Shown here: piece by piece, positions 1 through 8,522 of the stretch
How positions within the stretch are numbered: the stretch's first letter is position 1
Layout: each line of letters starts with the position of its first letter
Assembly: GCF_023715845.1 (NCBI RefSeq)
Contig: NZ_JAMBOR010000030.1
Coordinates: 1-34,788 of the forward strand
Direction: 5' to 3'
Origin: Fictibacillus phosphorivorans
Lineage (GTDB): Bacteria > Bacillota > Bacilli > Bacillales > Fictibacillaceae
DNA: 34,788 bases
Position numbers and translations under genes: made by a program
Notes under the pieces: generated by a model
Seen by the model: only the letters and a program-made list of their open reading frames with translations
Database searches by the model: none
What the model was told of the DNA's origin: nothing

Positions 1-12
1 AAAGCGCCCATA

Positions 13-36
13 ATAAAAAGCCTCTGTGAAGAGGCT
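13..36 (-). terminator. Intrinsic terminator-like hairpin, minus strand
   Basis: AGCCTC (19-24) pairs with GAGGCT (31-36) around a 6-nt loop. Read on the minus strand the stem is followed by a T-rich run (complement of ATAATAAAA). It would end a minus-strand transcript arriving from the right, but no minus-strand gene is seen nearby, so its partner is unknown. Confidence 0.45.
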
Positions 37-136
37 CATTGATGTTCATATGAAAATCCCTTAAGAATGGGACTCAATTGAATATTTCTCACAAAATTTA
101 TCTCCACTTTATTGACAGAAGTCCATAGCGGAGCAA

Positions 137-188
137 TTTTGAGCGAAAAGAAGGGGGTTTTGAGCGAAGATCGAAACTTTTGAGCGAA
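137..188 (+). repeat. Three direct repeats of TTTTGAGCGAA
   Basis: Three exact copies of the 11-mer TTTTGAGCGAA start at 137, 158 and 178, so their starts are 21 and 20 nt apart. The spacers are unlike one another. There is no gene over them. They may be a dispersed intergenic repeat or a factor-binding cluster; the sequence does not decide. Confidence 0.6.
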
Positions 189-421
189 CGTGTAACAAAT
201 ATAAAAACGCGTACCGTAAAAAAAGCAGGGAATAGAATTTTACCATCTATAATTCTGTGCTTAAAGAACCATGATTATTTTCTTATTTTCATACATTGCT
301 GGTTGGAACGAAGGTTTTTGTGATTACTTATTGAAATAAAAGATGTTTGCAGGAGATGTTGATAAAACGAGAGACATCCAATGATTAGTTATACATAATT
401 AGTAAATTTAATTTAGTTTTG

Positions 422-514
422 ATGAAGGAGGGGTGCTGCGCTATTTTACTAGTAACTCCCATACTGATTGCACATGAAACGATACTGCGCAAAAATCGAA
501 ACCTTTCTATTTGA
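422..514 (+). other. Short open frame (30 codons), possible gene remnant
   Basis: An ATG at 422 opens a 30-residue frame with a hydrophobic middle (residues about 8-17, ending in HETILRK). The purine-rich GAAGGAGGGG lies inside the frame, not before it, so translation from 422 has no proper ribosome binding site. I do not recognise it. It could be a remnant of a lost membrane-protein gene or chance. Confidence 0.12.
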
Positions 515-714
515 CATCCTAGTTCATACTATCTTATTTTTATATGTAAAGTTTCTCGCGATTCATAAAATATGAGACCTGAAGAACATTCAATTAACTG
601 ATTTTCTGTTCTTTGGTCTTCTTTTGTATCGTGAATTTGAAGACTGGGATGTTTTAAAGCGTTCTCACAAGTGTAAATTATTAAGGTAAACAGACGAAAG
701 GATGAGTGAAGGAC

Positions 715-1212
715 ATGTTTAATAAATTATTTGGGAAAAAAGAAGTAAAAAAAGAAGAAACGATTGTAGCTCCTTTGACCGGTAAAATCGTATCTATAGA
801 AGAAGTACCAGACCCAACATTCTCTCAAAAAATGATGGGAGACGGAATTGCGATCGAACCAACAGAAGGTGTTGTAGTTTCACCGGTTGACGGTGAAGTT
901 GTGCAGTTTTTCCATACGAAGCATGCGATTGGAATCCAATCAAAATCTGGCGCTGAAATTTTGATCCATGTGGGGCTTGAGACCGTAAACATGAACGGTG
1001 AAGGATTTGATGGCCACGTAAAGGTTGGAGATAAAGTAAGAGCTGGAGATAAACTGCTTTCTTTTGATCTAGATCTTATTAAAGAAAAAGCAGCTAGCAC
1101 GGTTACACCGATTGTGATCACAAATGGAGATGCTGTGGAATCGTTAGACAAACGCGCGGCATCAGAAGCAACAAAAGGGGAAACATCCTTGTTGCAGATT
1201 AAAATGAAATAA
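715..1212 (+). CDS. crr: PTS glucose-type EIIA component (Crr/YpqE-like)
   Basis: A soluble phosphocarrier of the sugar phosphotransferase system that takes phosphate from HPr and passes it to a IIB domain. The protein is one EIIA-Glc domain (about 165 aa, normal for a free-standing EIIA). Both family histidines are visible with numbering from ATG 715: His70 (HTKHAIGI) and the phospho-acceptor His85 in LIHVGLETV, followed by the conserved GEGF. No IIB or IIC domain is encoded nearby, so it must serve permeases elsewhere. A GTG at 706 could add three residues; I prefer ATG 715 because GAAAGGA (696-702) then lies at a workable distance and homologous proteins start MxxKLFGKK. It appears monocistronic, with a terminator directly after it. 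Confidence 0.9.
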   Translation: MFNKLFGKKEVKKEETIVAPLTGKIVSIEEVPDPTFSQKMMGDGIAIEPTEGVVVSPVDGEVVQFFHTKHAIGIQSKSGAEILIHVGLETVNMNGEGFDGHVKVGDKVRAGDKLLSFDLDLIKEKAASTVTPIVITNGDAVESLDKRAASEATKGETSLLQIKMK

Positions 1213-1220
1213 AGAAAAAT

Positions 1221-1245
1221 CAGGCTTATTTAGCCTGGTTTTTTT
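1221..1245 (+). terminator. Intrinsic terminator after EIIA gene
   Basis: CAGGCT (1221-1226) and AGCCTG (1232-1237) form a stem with a 5-nt loop, followed by G and a run of seven T. Confidence 0.9.
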
Positions 1246-1253
1246 GTATAGTT

Positions 1254-1382
1254 GTTGATTTCCGCTATAGGTTGCTCGCTTTTGGCGGGGCGGGCGATGA
1301 GCCTCTGCCGCTCTGCGCCATTAGGAGTCTCACCTGTCCCACTCGTCTTTGCAGGAGTCGGCTACCTTGAGCACCAATCAAC
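1254..1382 (-). repeat. Dispersed intergenic repeat, copy A
   Basis: The minus strand reads TTGATTGG..., then GAGTGGGACAGGTGAGACTC, then a GC-rich block with GGCGCAGAGCGGCA, and ends AGCGGAAATCAA. The same order of blocks occurs at 12535-12717 and 24374-24500 on the plus strand. It lies between the EIIA terminator and the kinase gene and contains no gene. The ends (TTGATT and AATCAA) are inverted, so the RNA could fold into a long hairpin. Confidence 0.75.
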
Positions 1383-1458
1383 TTGCTAGGAAGGAAAAAC
1401 AACCAAAAGGTCAAAGCAATAACACTATATAAATTATGAAAAACAGGGGGAGTAACTG

Positions 1459-2412
1459 ATGAAAGAAGGTATTATTTCTTTAGGTGAAGCGGTTGTTGAT
1501 TTTATCCCTACGGATGAAACGAATTCTATGTATTATAAACGTCCGGGCGGTGCTCCTGCTAATGTAGCAGTGGGTGTTGCACGCCTTGGCTCGGAGTCTG
1601 TTTTTCTAGGGAAAGTTGGGGATGATGTACTTGGTGACTTTTTGATTGATACGATGAAAAGCTACGGTGTAAATGCGTTTCATGTTTCTAAAACGGAAGA
1701 AGTCCGAACCGGCACTGTTTTTGTAACCTTATCTGAAAACGGGAAAAGATCTTTTGACTTTTACATCGATCCAAGTGCCGATCGCTTCTTGGAAGAGAAA
1801 AACATACAAGCGAGTCTGTTCAAGGATAGAAAAATTCTTCATATCGGCTCGATTTCCCTGATTGCTGAACCCTCTAAAAGCGCGACCGAAAAAGCAGTTA
1901 AACTGGCCAAGGAAAACGGCATGTGGGTTTCCTTTGATCCAAACTTAAGGCTGTCTTTATGGAAGACGCCTGCTTTGGCACGCGAGACGATTCTTTCGAT
2001 GCTTCCTCATGCAGATATCGTGAAGCTATCAGAAGAAGAGCTTGAATTTATTACGGGATTAAAAAAGGTAGAGGAAGGCATTAAAATTCTACAACAGTAC
2101 AATATCCCTCTGCTTTTTATTACACTGGGAGATGACGGCAGCTATGTAGTAACAGAAGAGGGCGGTGAGTACATTCCAGCGAAAGGTGTTTCCGCTGTTG
2201 ACAGTACAGGCGCGGGTGATGCATACGTCTCAGCGATCTTGCACCAGTTAAATCAATATAACGGAACACTTGAGACACTTACGCTCGATGAAGCAGCAGA
2301 TATGGCTGTTTTCGGAAGTGTTTCCGGTGCACTCACGGTATCAAGCAAAGGTGCGATGACCTCTCTACCTACTTTGGAACAAATTAAAGAAGAACTTGCA
2401 CAATTAAAGTAA
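1459..2412 (+). CDS. PfkB-family sugar kinase, probable fructokinase
   Basis: An ATP-dependent sugar kinase of the ribokinase/PfkB family, most like bacterial fructokinases that convert fructose to fructose-6-phosphate. Visible signatures are the N-terminal substrate-binding GGAPANVA at residues 30-37, GKVGDDVLG at 51-59, and the C-terminal PfkB signature DSTGAGDA at 248-255 with catalytic base Asp254. Length 317 aa is normal. The ATG at 1459 follows GGGGGAG at good spacing. It is monocistronic between a repeat and the glyQS promoter. A different hexose or nucleoside substrate is possible; the sequence alone does not fix it. Confidence 0.88.
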   Translation: MKEGIISLGEAVVDFIPTDETNSMYYKRPGGAPANVAVGVARLGSESVFLGKVGDDVLGDFLIDTMKSYGVNAFHVSKTEEVRTGTVFVTLSENGKRSFDFYIDPSADRFLEEKNIQASLFKDRKILHIGSISLIAEPSKSATEKAVKLAKENGMWVSFDPNLRLSLWKTPALARETILSMLPHADIVKLSEEELEFITGLKKVEEGIKILQQYNIPLLFITLGDDGSYVVTEEGGEYIPAKGVSAVDSTGAGDAYVSAILHQLNQYNGTLETLTLDEAADMAVFGSVSGALTVSSKGAMTSLPTLEQIKEELAQLK

Positions 2413-2437
2413 CAAAAGCATAATATAGGAAAATATT

Positions 2438-2467
2438 TTGACTAATGTTTTCGTTTTTTGGTAATAT
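2438..2467 (+). promoter_or_regulatory. Promoter of the T-box/glyQS transcript
   Basis: TTGACT (2438-2443) and TAATAT (2462-2467) are separated by 18 nt, a good SigA-type arrangement, about 35 nt before the T-box stem I. Confidence 0.65.
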
Positions 2468-2498
2468 TACTTTATTATAAAAACATGATATACAGCCG

Positions 2499-2706
2499 TG
2501 AAGGATGAATAGTAACTAATCTGACACTCTTTTAAGCGAGCCGGGGGCGGTGTAAGCCCGGTAAGAGACATTAGTGAAACGGCAATCCGGAGCTGTCTTT
2601 GAAAAGAGGATTCGTTTTACTTTACAGACGGATCAACTAGGGTGGAACCGCGGGAGATACAACTCTCGTCCCTGGGCATAGAGCCTTGGGACGGGAGTTT
2701 TTTGTT
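2499..2706 (+). promoter_or_regulatory. Glycine T-box riboswitch
   Basis: A tRNA-sensing leader controlling glycyl-tRNA synthetase. Stem I starts at GGAT (2503-2506) followed by the GAATAGTA side of the specifier loop; the other side reads GAAACGGCA, placing the specifier GGC (glycine) at 2581-2583. The apical part GGGCGGTGTAAGCCC matches compact glyQS-type T-boxes. The T-box sequence AGGGTGGAACCGCGGG is at 2639-2654. The terminator is AACTCTCGTCCC (about 2660-2671) with GGGACGGGAGTT followed by T residues. Uncharged tRNA-Gly pairing with the T-box would favour read-through. Confidence 0.96.
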
Positions 2707-2758
2707 TGTTAAAAAGACGCACGGTCCATAAGGCATAATCCAAAGGGAGGAATTATAA

Positions 2759-4141
2759 ATGACAAAAAACATGGAAACCATCACAAATCATGCGAAACAT
2801 CGCGGTTTTGTATTTCCGGGATCTGAAATCTACGGAGGTCTTGCAAACACATGGGATTATGGTCCGCTTGGTGTTGAACTGAAGAACAACGTGAAAAAAG
2901 CATGGTGGAAAAAGTTTGTTCAAGAGTCCCCATATAACGTAGGACTTGATGCAGCCATCCTTATGAACCCTCGTACGTGGGAAGCATCCGGACATATCGG
3001 CAACTTCAACGATCCGATGATGGACTGTAAAAACTGTAAAGCGCGTCACCGTGCCGACAAGCTGATCGAAGAAGCAGCTGAGAAAGAAGGAAAAGAGATC
3101 ATCGTTGACGGACTTCCGTTCGAAAAGATGGAAGAGTTAGTGAAAGACTACAACATCGCTTGTCCTGAGTGTGGAAGCCACGAATTTACAGGAATTCGTC
3201 AATTTAACTTGATGTTCAAAACGCACCAAGGTGTAACAGAATCAAGTTCAAACGAAATCTACCTGCGCCCGGAAACTGCACAAGGGATCTTCGTTAACTT
3301 TAAAAATGTTCAACGCACGATGCGTAAAAAATTGCCGTTTGGTATCGCGCAGATCGGTAAAAGTTTCCGTAACGAGATCACACCAGGTAACTTCACGTTC
3401 CGTACGCGTGAATTTGAACAAATGGAGCTTGAGTTCTTCTGTAAGCCAGGAAGCGAGATCCAGTGGTTCAACTATTGGAAAGATACAGCTGAAAACTGGC
3501 TGAAGTCTTTAGGTATGACAGAAGAGAACCTTCGTCTTCGCGACCATAATGAAGATGAGCTTTCTCACTACTCAAATGCGACAACGGACTTTGAATACAA
3601 GTTCCCGTTTGGCTGGGGCGAGCTTTGGGGTGTTGCATCCCGTACAGACTTTGACTTGAAGCGCCATATGGAATTCTCCGGCGAAGACTTCAACTACATT
3701 GATCAAGAGACGAACGAACGTTACATTCCTTACTGTATCGAGCCATCACTAGGTGCCGACCGTGTAACGCTAGCATTTTTAATCGATGCTTATGAAGATG
3801 AAGAATTAGAAGACGGCACAAGCCGAACAGTGATGCACTTACATCCTGCATTAGCGCCTTATAAAGCGGCTATCCTGCCATTGTCTAAGAAGCTGTCTGA
3901 AGAAGCGACTGAAGTATTCACTTCGCTAGCTAAACACTTCAACGTTGATTATGATGAAACAGGATCAATCGGTAAACGTTACCGCCGTCAGGATGAGATC
4001 GGTACTCCGTTCTGTATCACGTATGACTTTGATTCTAAAGAAGATGGCATGGTAACGGTCCGTGACCGTGACACGATGGAACAAACACGTGTGAAGATTG
4101 CTGATCTTAAGAGCTTTATTGAAGAAAAAGTACAGTTTTAA
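2759..4141 (+). CDS. glyQS: Glycyl-tRNA synthetase, dimeric class II type
   Basis: Charges tRNA-Gly with glycine in the cytoplasm. This is the single-chain alpha2-type enzyme (460 aa), not the two-subunit glyQ+glyS pair found in B. subtilis. Class II motif 2 is seen as FRNEI (residues 203-207) with [13 protein letters not shown] (215-227); motif 3 is in [14 protein letters not shown] zinc-ribbon-like insert has C90-x2-C93 and C135-x2-C138. The C-terminal 110 residues form the anticodon-binding domain, with [15 protein letters not shown] 2759 follows AAAGGGAGG (2742-2750) with 8 nt spacing. It is monocistronic, controlled by the T-box directly upstream. Confidence 0.97.
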   Translation: MTKNMETITNHAKHRGFVFPGSEIYGGLANTWDYGPLGVELKNNVKKAWWKKFVQESPYNVGLDAAILMNPRTWEASGHIGNFNDPMMDCKNCKARHRADKLIEEAAEKEGKEIIVDGLPFEKMEELVKDYNIACPECGSHEFTGIRQFNLMFKTHQGVTESSSNEIYLRPETAQGIFVNFKNVQRTMRKKLPFGIAQIGKSFRNEITPGNFTFRTREFEQMELEFFCKPGSEIQWFNYWKDTAENWLKSLGMTEENLRLRDHNEDELSHYSNATTDFEYKFPFGWGELWGVASRTDFDLKRHMEFSGEDFNYIDQETNERYIPYCIEPSLGADRVTLAFLIDAYEDEELEDGTSRTVMHLHPALAPYKAAILPLSKKLSEEATEVFTSLAKHFNVDYDETGSIGKRYRRQDEIGTPFCITYDFDSKEDGMVTVRDRDTMEQTRVKIADLKSFIEEKVQF

Positions 4142-4162
4142 TTTATTTGTGACATGAATAAT

Positions 4163-4204
4163 GGAGCACACATTTGCGATTGCGATGTGTGCTCCTGTTT
4201 TTTC
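4163..4204 (+). terminator. Intrinsic terminator after glyQS
   Basis: GGAGCACACAT (4163-4173) pairs perfectly with ATGTGTGCTCC (4185-4195), followed by TG and seven T. Confidence 0.93.
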
Positions 4205-4279
4205 TCCGGCGTTTATTTTACAATAGACAGTGAGAGATAAAATTTTATGCCGATTGAGGCTTTTAATGGAGGTATACAT

Positions 4280-5383
4280 ATGAACGAAGGACGTATTCAA
4301 AAGGTCAAGGATTGGTTAAAAGAAGAAGGTCATACGCTAGCCTTCATTCATACGACAGCGAACGTTTTCTATTTGTCTGGTTTATACACGGATCCGCACG
4401 AGCGTGTTCTTGGTGTTATCGTGCTACCAGAAGGCGAGCCGTTCATGCTTTGCCCGGGAATGGAACGTTCACAGGCTAAAGGTGCAGGATGGACACATGA
4501 GATTGTAGGATACAGCGATTCTGAAGATCCTTGGGCTAAGGTGCAGGAAGCGTTGGCTAGCCGAGGCGTAACAGGGGCAGCTTCTATTGCGGTTGAAAAA
4601 GAAACACTTCCTTATGCGCGCGGAGAGAAACTCCTTGGGATGTTTGATGGTGCAAAATTAGTCGGGGCGGAAGCATTACTGAACGAGCTTCGATTGATAA
4701 AAGAGGAGAGCGAGCTTAAAACATTGCGTGAAGCGGCACGACTGGCAGACTACGGAGTGGAAGTCGGTGTTGCAACTCTTAAAGAAGGCGTTACAGAGAT
4801 GGAAGTGCTCGCGAAGATTGAGTACGAACTGAAGAAAAAAGGCATCAGTCAAATGTCTTTCTCAACGATGGTGCTGTTTGGAGAAAAAGCAGGACAGCCT
4901 CACGGTAAACCAGGTTCAAGAAAACTCAAGCGTGGAGATTTTGTGTTGTTTGATTTAGGTGTAGTTCTAGATGGCTATTGCTCTGACATCACGCGCACGG
5001 TAGCGTTTGGCGAACTTGATGAGAAACGCCGTGCGATTTATGATACAGTGCTACAAGCACAGTTGAAGGCGTTGGAAGCTTCTAAGCCGGGAACACGCAT
5101 CGGAGACCTTGATGTGATCGCGCGTAACCATATTACAGAGGCGGGGTATGGAGATCACTTCCCTCACCGAATCGGACATGGTCTTGGAATCGATGTTCAT
5201 GAGTTTCCGTCCATGAGTGACAACAATGATGGCGTACTGCGCGAGGGTATGACGTACACGATCGAACCAGGTATCTATATTGATGATATTGGTGGCGTAC
5301 GAATCGAGGATGACGTTTACGTGACTGCGGATGGGCATGAAACATTGACGAAATATCCAAAAGAACTGCAGATTATTAAATAA
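4280..5383 (+). CDS. M24-family aminopeptidase/Xaa-Pro dipeptidase
   Basis: A cytoplasmic metallopeptidase of the pita-bread fold that removes N-terminal residues near proline (prolidase or aminopeptidase P type). All five metal ligands are present with numbering from ATG 4280: D225 (FDLG), D236 (SDITRT), H300 (GHGLG), E329 (IEPG) and E343 (RIED). The N-terminal half is the usual creatinase-like domain. I chose ATG 4280 (367 aa) because GGAGG (4268-4272) lies 7 nt before it; the upstream ATG at 4247 has no ribosome binding site. It is monocistronic, with a terminator right after the stop codon. The exact substrate (dipeptide or longer) cannot be told. Confidence 0.92.
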   Translation: MNEGRIQKVKDWLKEEGHTLAFIHTTANVFYLSGLYTDPHERVLGVIVLPEGEPFMLCPGMERSQAKGAGWTHEIVGYSDSEDPWAKVQEALASRGVTGAASIAVEKETLPYARGEKLLGMFDGAKLVGAEALLNELRLIKEESELKTLREAARLADYGVEVGVATLKEGVTEMEVLAKIEYELKKKGISQMSFSTMVLFGEKAGQPHGKPGSRKLKRGDFVLFDLGVVLDGYCSDITRTVAFGELDEKRRAIYDTVLQAQLKALEASKPGTRIGDLDVIARNHITEAGYGDHFPHRIGHGLGIDVHEFPSMSDNNDGVLREGMTYTIEPGIYIDDIGGVRIEDDVYVTADGHETLTKYPKELQIIK

Positions 5384-5404
5384 GCAATAGATAATATTAA
5401 GAGG

Positions 5405-5431
5405 GATGACTCGATCGAGTCATCTTTTTTT
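5405..5431 (+). terminator. Intrinsic terminator after the M24 peptidase gene
   Basis: A perfect 20-nt palindrome, GATGACTCGATCGAGTCATC (5405-5424), is followed by a run of T. Confidence 0.9.
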
Positions 5432-5512
5432 ATAGGAAAAGGAGGTTCAGATAAGCTGCTAACCCCATAGTACCTAATTCCCGTTTTCAACATGAATACA
5501 CATTTTTAATGT

Positions 5513-5540
5513 AAAAACTCCTGTCTTTGAACGGGAGTTT
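5513..5540. terminator. Bidirectional terminator-like hairpin at the 3' end of the NUDIX gene
   Basis: AAAACTCCTGT (5514-5524) pairs with ACGGGAGTTTT (5531-5541, one G-T pair) around a short loop. The A-tract and T-tract ends allow termination in both directions. It touches the stop codon of the minus-strand NUDIX gene. Confidence 0.7.
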
Positions 5541-6010
5541 TACGTAACCTTCACCTTCACTTCTACTTGTTCATTTGAAACAGCATCCCATACCCTATGG
5601 ATCTCGAATGTACCTGCTTCAAAAAACAATGGGAACCTTTCTTTAAACCAGCTTTGCATCGGCAGTTCTAACGCTTCAGGGATGGGTACCCAGACGAGTT
5701 CTCCTTCAGGCGGTTCTTCCAACAAATCTCCAGTAAACGTATTTGTCCAATAATTAAATACCATATAACGTACGTTCTCTTTGGAATTTACATACTCGTC
5801 AATACCTTTAAAAACAAGGTTTGAGACATGAAGACCCGTTTCCTCTTTAACCTCTCTTGTAGCACCATCTACCAAACCTTCAGGGAAATCAATCTTACCT
5901 CCAGGAGCGAGATAGCCTGGAAAGCCGCGATTGTCAGGACGGTTTATCAAAAGGACCCTATCTCCATCTTGAATCATACACATTGTATAAAGCCGGTGTT
6001 CAATTGCCAT
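5540..6010 (-). CDS. NUDIX hydrolase (MutT-like)
   Basis: A NUDIX-fold pyrophosphohydrolase that cleaves nucleoside diphosphates linked to another group. The full NUDIX box is visible: G-x5-E, then seven residues, then REVKEETG, in the stretch beginning PGGKIDFPEG. Substrate is not inferable; an 8-oxo-dGTP-type or other sanitising role is common for this family. The start is set at 6010 (156 aa), because GAGGAG lies 9 nt before that ATG, while the in-frame ATG at 6034 is preceded only by AT-rich sequence. A second, unrelated NUDIX gene lies 2 kb away on the same strand. Confidence 0.85.
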   Translation of the reverse strand: MAIEHRLYTMCMIQDGDRVLLINRPDNRGFPGYLAPGGKIDFPEGLVDGATREVKEETGLHVSNLVFKGIDEYVNSKENVRYMVFNYWTNTFTGDLLEEPPEGELVWVPIPEALELPMQSWFKERFPLFFEAGTFEIHRVWDAVSNEQVEVKVKVT

Positions 6011-6053
6011 TCGGAAGAACTCCTCATCGATCATTTATTTAATTTTATTATGT

Positions 6054-6086
6054 AATAAAAAAAGAGCAGAATCTATATCTGCTCTT
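6054..6086 (-). terminator. Intrinsic terminator, minus strand
   Basis: AAGAGCAG (6062-6069) pairs with CTGCTCTT (6079-6086). On the minus strand the stem is followed by a long T-run (complement of the A-tract 6054-6063). It ends the transcript of the small membrane-protein gene and the hemolysin III gene. Confidence 0.88.
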
Positions 6087-6267
6087 AAGTAATTTTTTTC
6101 AGCAACCATTTATATATCATAAACAACAATCCAAAGATCAATAAAACCACGATTAATGTCAGTGCCCGTTCACCAGGCAGGCCGTCTGCTAAGAGTACTG
6201 GACCGAGTCCGAAAAATGCTACGAGCAAAAGGGCAATTCCAAAAACAAGTCTCAGCACGATTTTCAT
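6085..6267 (-). CDS. Small two-helix membrane protein
   Basis: A 60-residue protein with two predicted membrane helices (about residues 3-25 and 34-54) linked by a short loop with LADGLPGERAL, ending in a basic tail (KWLLKK). It resembles short conserved uncharacterised Bacillaceae membrane proteins (DUF6954-like, from memory); no function is known to me. ATG 6267 is preferred over GTG 6276 because GGGGTGA then sits about 6 nt upstream. It follows the hemolysin III gene by about 20 nt on the same strand and shares its terminator, so the two are probably co-transcribed. Confidence 0.7.
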   Translation of the reverse strand: MKIVLRLVFGIALLLVAFFGLGPVLLADGLPGERALTLIVVLLIFGLLFMIYKWLLKKIT

Positions 6268-6288
6268 TTTTGTCACCCCATATCTATT

Positions 6289-6930
6289 CTATGACAGTGG
6301 AAGCACATAAAACATCATAAGAAAATGTAAGACACTGCCGGCTAGAACAAAGAGGTGCCAGACTGCATGGTGGAAAGGAAAGCTGCGCCACACATAAAAG
6401 ATACTGCCGAGCGTGTAGATGATTCCGCCTGCTACAAGGAGCTGAATGCCTTCAGGAGGCATGTTTGCGGAGATATCTTTAAGCGCAAATGTGATCAACC
6501 AGCCCATTGCGACATAACCAAGCGTGGACAATACTACAAACTTCTTTGTAAAAAAGACTTTAAAAACAACACCAAAAGCTGCAAGGCCCCAGACAATCCC
6601 GAACAATGTCCAGCCCAGTGCACCGCCGACGACGATGAGTACAATCGGTGTGTACGTCCCTGCAATAAACAAATAGATGGCTGCATGGTCCATGATCTCA
6701 AATAAATCTTTTACCCGCCCTTTAGGAAAAGCGTGTACGAGAGTGGAAGCAGTATATAGCACCAGCATCGTTCCGCCAAAAACAGCAAAACTTACAATAT
6801 GAACAGCTGTTCCTTTCCATACTGCAAAAACGAGCAGGATGGAAGTGACGGCTACACTTAAGAGAACACCGATTCCATGAGTAATGGCGTTCGCTATTTC
6901 TTCACGTTTTGTAAATACATGTGTACTCAT
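6289..6930 (-). CDS. Hemolysin III / PAQR-family membrane protein
   Basis: A seven-helix integral membrane protein of the hemolysin III (YqfA/PAQR) family; bacterial members are poorly understood, and some are linked to membrane homeostasis. The conserved metal-site residues are visible: STLVHAF after the second helix, FEIMDHAAIY, and the C-terminal HHAVWH (H-x3-H). Length 213 aa is normal. ATG 6930 is preceded by GGAAGG with 8 nt spacing; the GTG at 6939 is less likely. It starts a two-gene minus-strand unit with the small membrane protein downstream. Confidence 0.88.
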   Translation of the reverse strand: MSTHVFTKREEIANAITHGIGVLLSVAVTSILLVFAVWKGTAVHIVSFAVFGGTMLVLYTASTLVHAFPKGRVKDLFEIMDHAAIYLFIAGTYTPIVLIVVGGALGWTLFGIVWGLAAFGVVFKVFFTKKFVVLSTLGYVAMGWLITFALKDISANMPPEGIQLLVAGGIIYTLGSIFYVWRSFPFHHAVWHLFVLAGSVLHFLMMFYVLPLS

Positions 6931-7081
6931 TCCGTTCACCTTCCTTTACGTTATAGTAAGTATAACAGAAATCGTTACCCTTTAACCAAATAAAGGCTTT
7001 TTAGATTGTTGGATATAGAGGGAATCGATATATTAAGAACGAAATAGAATGACAGAGCTAAAGATAGAGAGAGGGTCGGTC

Positions 7082-7954
7082 ATGGAAGTAATACGATATG
7101 AAACAATTTCTGCTTTTTATGATGAAGTGAAAACGTTCTTGCTCGAGCAGGAGGACAGGGCGCAGATCATGTTAGGGCATTGTCTAAGAAACAAGGATAG
7201 AGTTTGGGAAAAAGAACAACCTTTCTTAGCGACTGTAAAGAAAGAAGGGAAAATCAAGCTCGCTGCCATGCTAATCCCGCCGCATGCCATATCGCTATTG
7301 GAAAAAGAAGAATCGGATGGAGTCGAAGCAGCCCCTTATCTTGTAGACTATTTAATAAAGGAAAACTACGCGGTACAAAAAGTTTATGCACCTAAAGCAG
7401 TTGGGAAAGCTTTTTCCGAGCATTGGACCGCAGCACATCAGTTAGAAGAAAAAGTGTTAATGGATGTACGCTTGTATACGCTGCAAACTGTCGTACAACC
7501 GGCGGTACGTCCAGGGAAATTACGTCTCGCAACTGAAGAAGACTTATCGTTTTTACCACAGTGGATCGTGGAGATGACAAGTGAAATCAATCAGCTCATG
7601 ACACGTAAGGAAGCAGAAGAATATGCGGACGCTAGAGTGAAAGATGGGTTCCTTTTTGTTTGGGAAGTTGAAGGGAAAGCCGTATGCATGGCTTCTAAAA
7701 CGAGACCTAATGTGAAAGGTATAGCTGTAAATATGGTTTATACGCCAAAAGAGTTAAGAGGAAACGGATACGCGAGTGCTTGTGTGGCTGCATTAAGTGA
7801 ACACCTTTTACAAGAGGGGTATGAATTTTGCTCCCTATTTACAGATCTAGCGAATCAAACCGCAAATAAAATCTACCAAGATATTGGCTATCAGCCTGTT
7901 TGTGATTTCGTTGAATATAAATTTTACGAGAAAAGAACAGAGACACCGTCTTAA
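7082..7954 (+). CDS. GNAT-family N-acetyltransferase
   Basis: A putative acetyl-CoA-dependent acetyltransferase of 290 aa. The GNAT fold is in the C-terminal half (about residues 145-285). The acetyl-CoA pyrophosphate-binding loop is visible as RGNGYA at residues 226-231, following NMVYTPKEL, with the late motif NKIYQDIGYQPV. The N-terminal half has no motif I recognise and may set the substrate. ATG 7082 has AGAGAGGG 6 nt upstream; the ATG at 7049 has no ribosome binding site. Its stop codon overlaps the stop of the converging NUDIX gene by four bases. Confidence 0.83.
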   Translation: MEVIRYETISAFYDEVKTFLLEQEDRAQIMLGHCLRNKDRVWEKEQPFLATVKKEGKIKLAAMLIPPHAISLLEKEESDGVEAAPYLVDYLIKENYAVQKVYAPKAVGKAFSEHWTAAHQLEEKVLMDVRLYTLQTVVQPAVRPGKLRLATEEDLSFLPQWIVEMTSEINQLMTRKEAEEYADARVKDGFLFVWEVEGKAVCMASKTRPNVKGIAVNMVYTPKELRGNGYASACVAALSEHLLQEGYEFCSLFTDLANQTANKIYQDIGYQPVCDFVEYKFYEKRTETPS

Positions 7955-8421
7955 TCACCGGTACTCTCTGTTTTTTCTTTTTTATTAAGATAATCATTTA
8001 TGTATTTCTTGTGATTATCTAAGATACCTTTAGGAAGCTTGCTAGCTGGAAAGTAGCGAAAGTCATAAGATTCCTCTTCATCTATTAGGATAGTGCCTTT
8101 TACTTCCTTTGCTGTATAGACTGCCGTTACACAATAGAATTCATCCCCATTTGCAACTTTTAAATATTGGTCTGCTCCTGAATATACGTGCAACTGGGTC
8201 AATCCATCAATGTCGAGTCCTGTTTCTTCTTTTACTTCACGAATGGCTGTTTCTTCAAAACTCTCACCTAGTTCCATCAAACCTCCAGGAAGCCCCCAAC
8301 CTCCATCTTTACGATGCTGAAGCAAAATTTCTCCCTTTTCGTTTTCAATGATGACTACAGAACCAGGTAAAATAAGCGGTGCATTACCAACATGTTTTCG
8401 AAGATCTTCAAAATAGGACAT
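7951..8421 (-). CDS. NUDIX hydrolase
   Basis: A second NUDIX hydrolase, 156 aa. The box is complete: GGLMELGESFEETA followed by REVKEETG. The preceding LLQHRKDGGWGLPGG is typical of NUDIX members acting on nucleotide sugars or modified nucleotides, but the substrate is not determined. ATG 8421 lies directly after a GGGAGGGGAGG ribosome binding site; the longer reading to 8475 lacks one. It converges on the GNAT gene, sharing the TTAA at 7951-7954 as overlapping stop codons, with no terminator between them. Confidence 0.88.
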   Translation of the reverse strand: MSYFEDLRKHVGNAPLILPGSVVIIENEKGEILLQHRKDGGWGLPGGLMELGESFEETAIREVKEETGLDIDGLTQLHVYSGADQYLKVANGDEFYCVTAVYTAKEVKGTILIDEEESYDFRYFPASKLPKGILDNHKKYINDYLNKKEKTESTGD

Positions 8422-8522
8422 AAAACCTCCCCTCCCGGTAACCAACATTTTACAGAAATCATGATAAAATTTCACCTGAAAATGGAGACACTGTTAGAAA
8501 ACATAAATGAGGAGCAGGATGG

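Larger units (their letters stand above)
1..714. other. Gene-poor 5' region of the window
   Basis: No convincing gene lies in this stretch. It holds a minus-oriented hairpin near 19-36, three TTTTGAGCGAA direct repeats (137-188), a 30-codon open frame at 422-514, a possible promoter-like TTGACA at 511-516, and a weak inverted repeat (576-588 with 607-618) before the EIIA gene. The remainder is AT-rich and shows no coding signal that I can support. Confidence 0.6.

Noticed and set aside
137-188. Possible CRISPR array
   Set aside because: Repeats are only 11 nt, spacers 9-10 nt, there are only three copies and no cas genes nearby.
2753-3049. 98-codon minus-strand frame over the start of glyQS
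   Set aside because: An antisense shadow of a well-supported gene.
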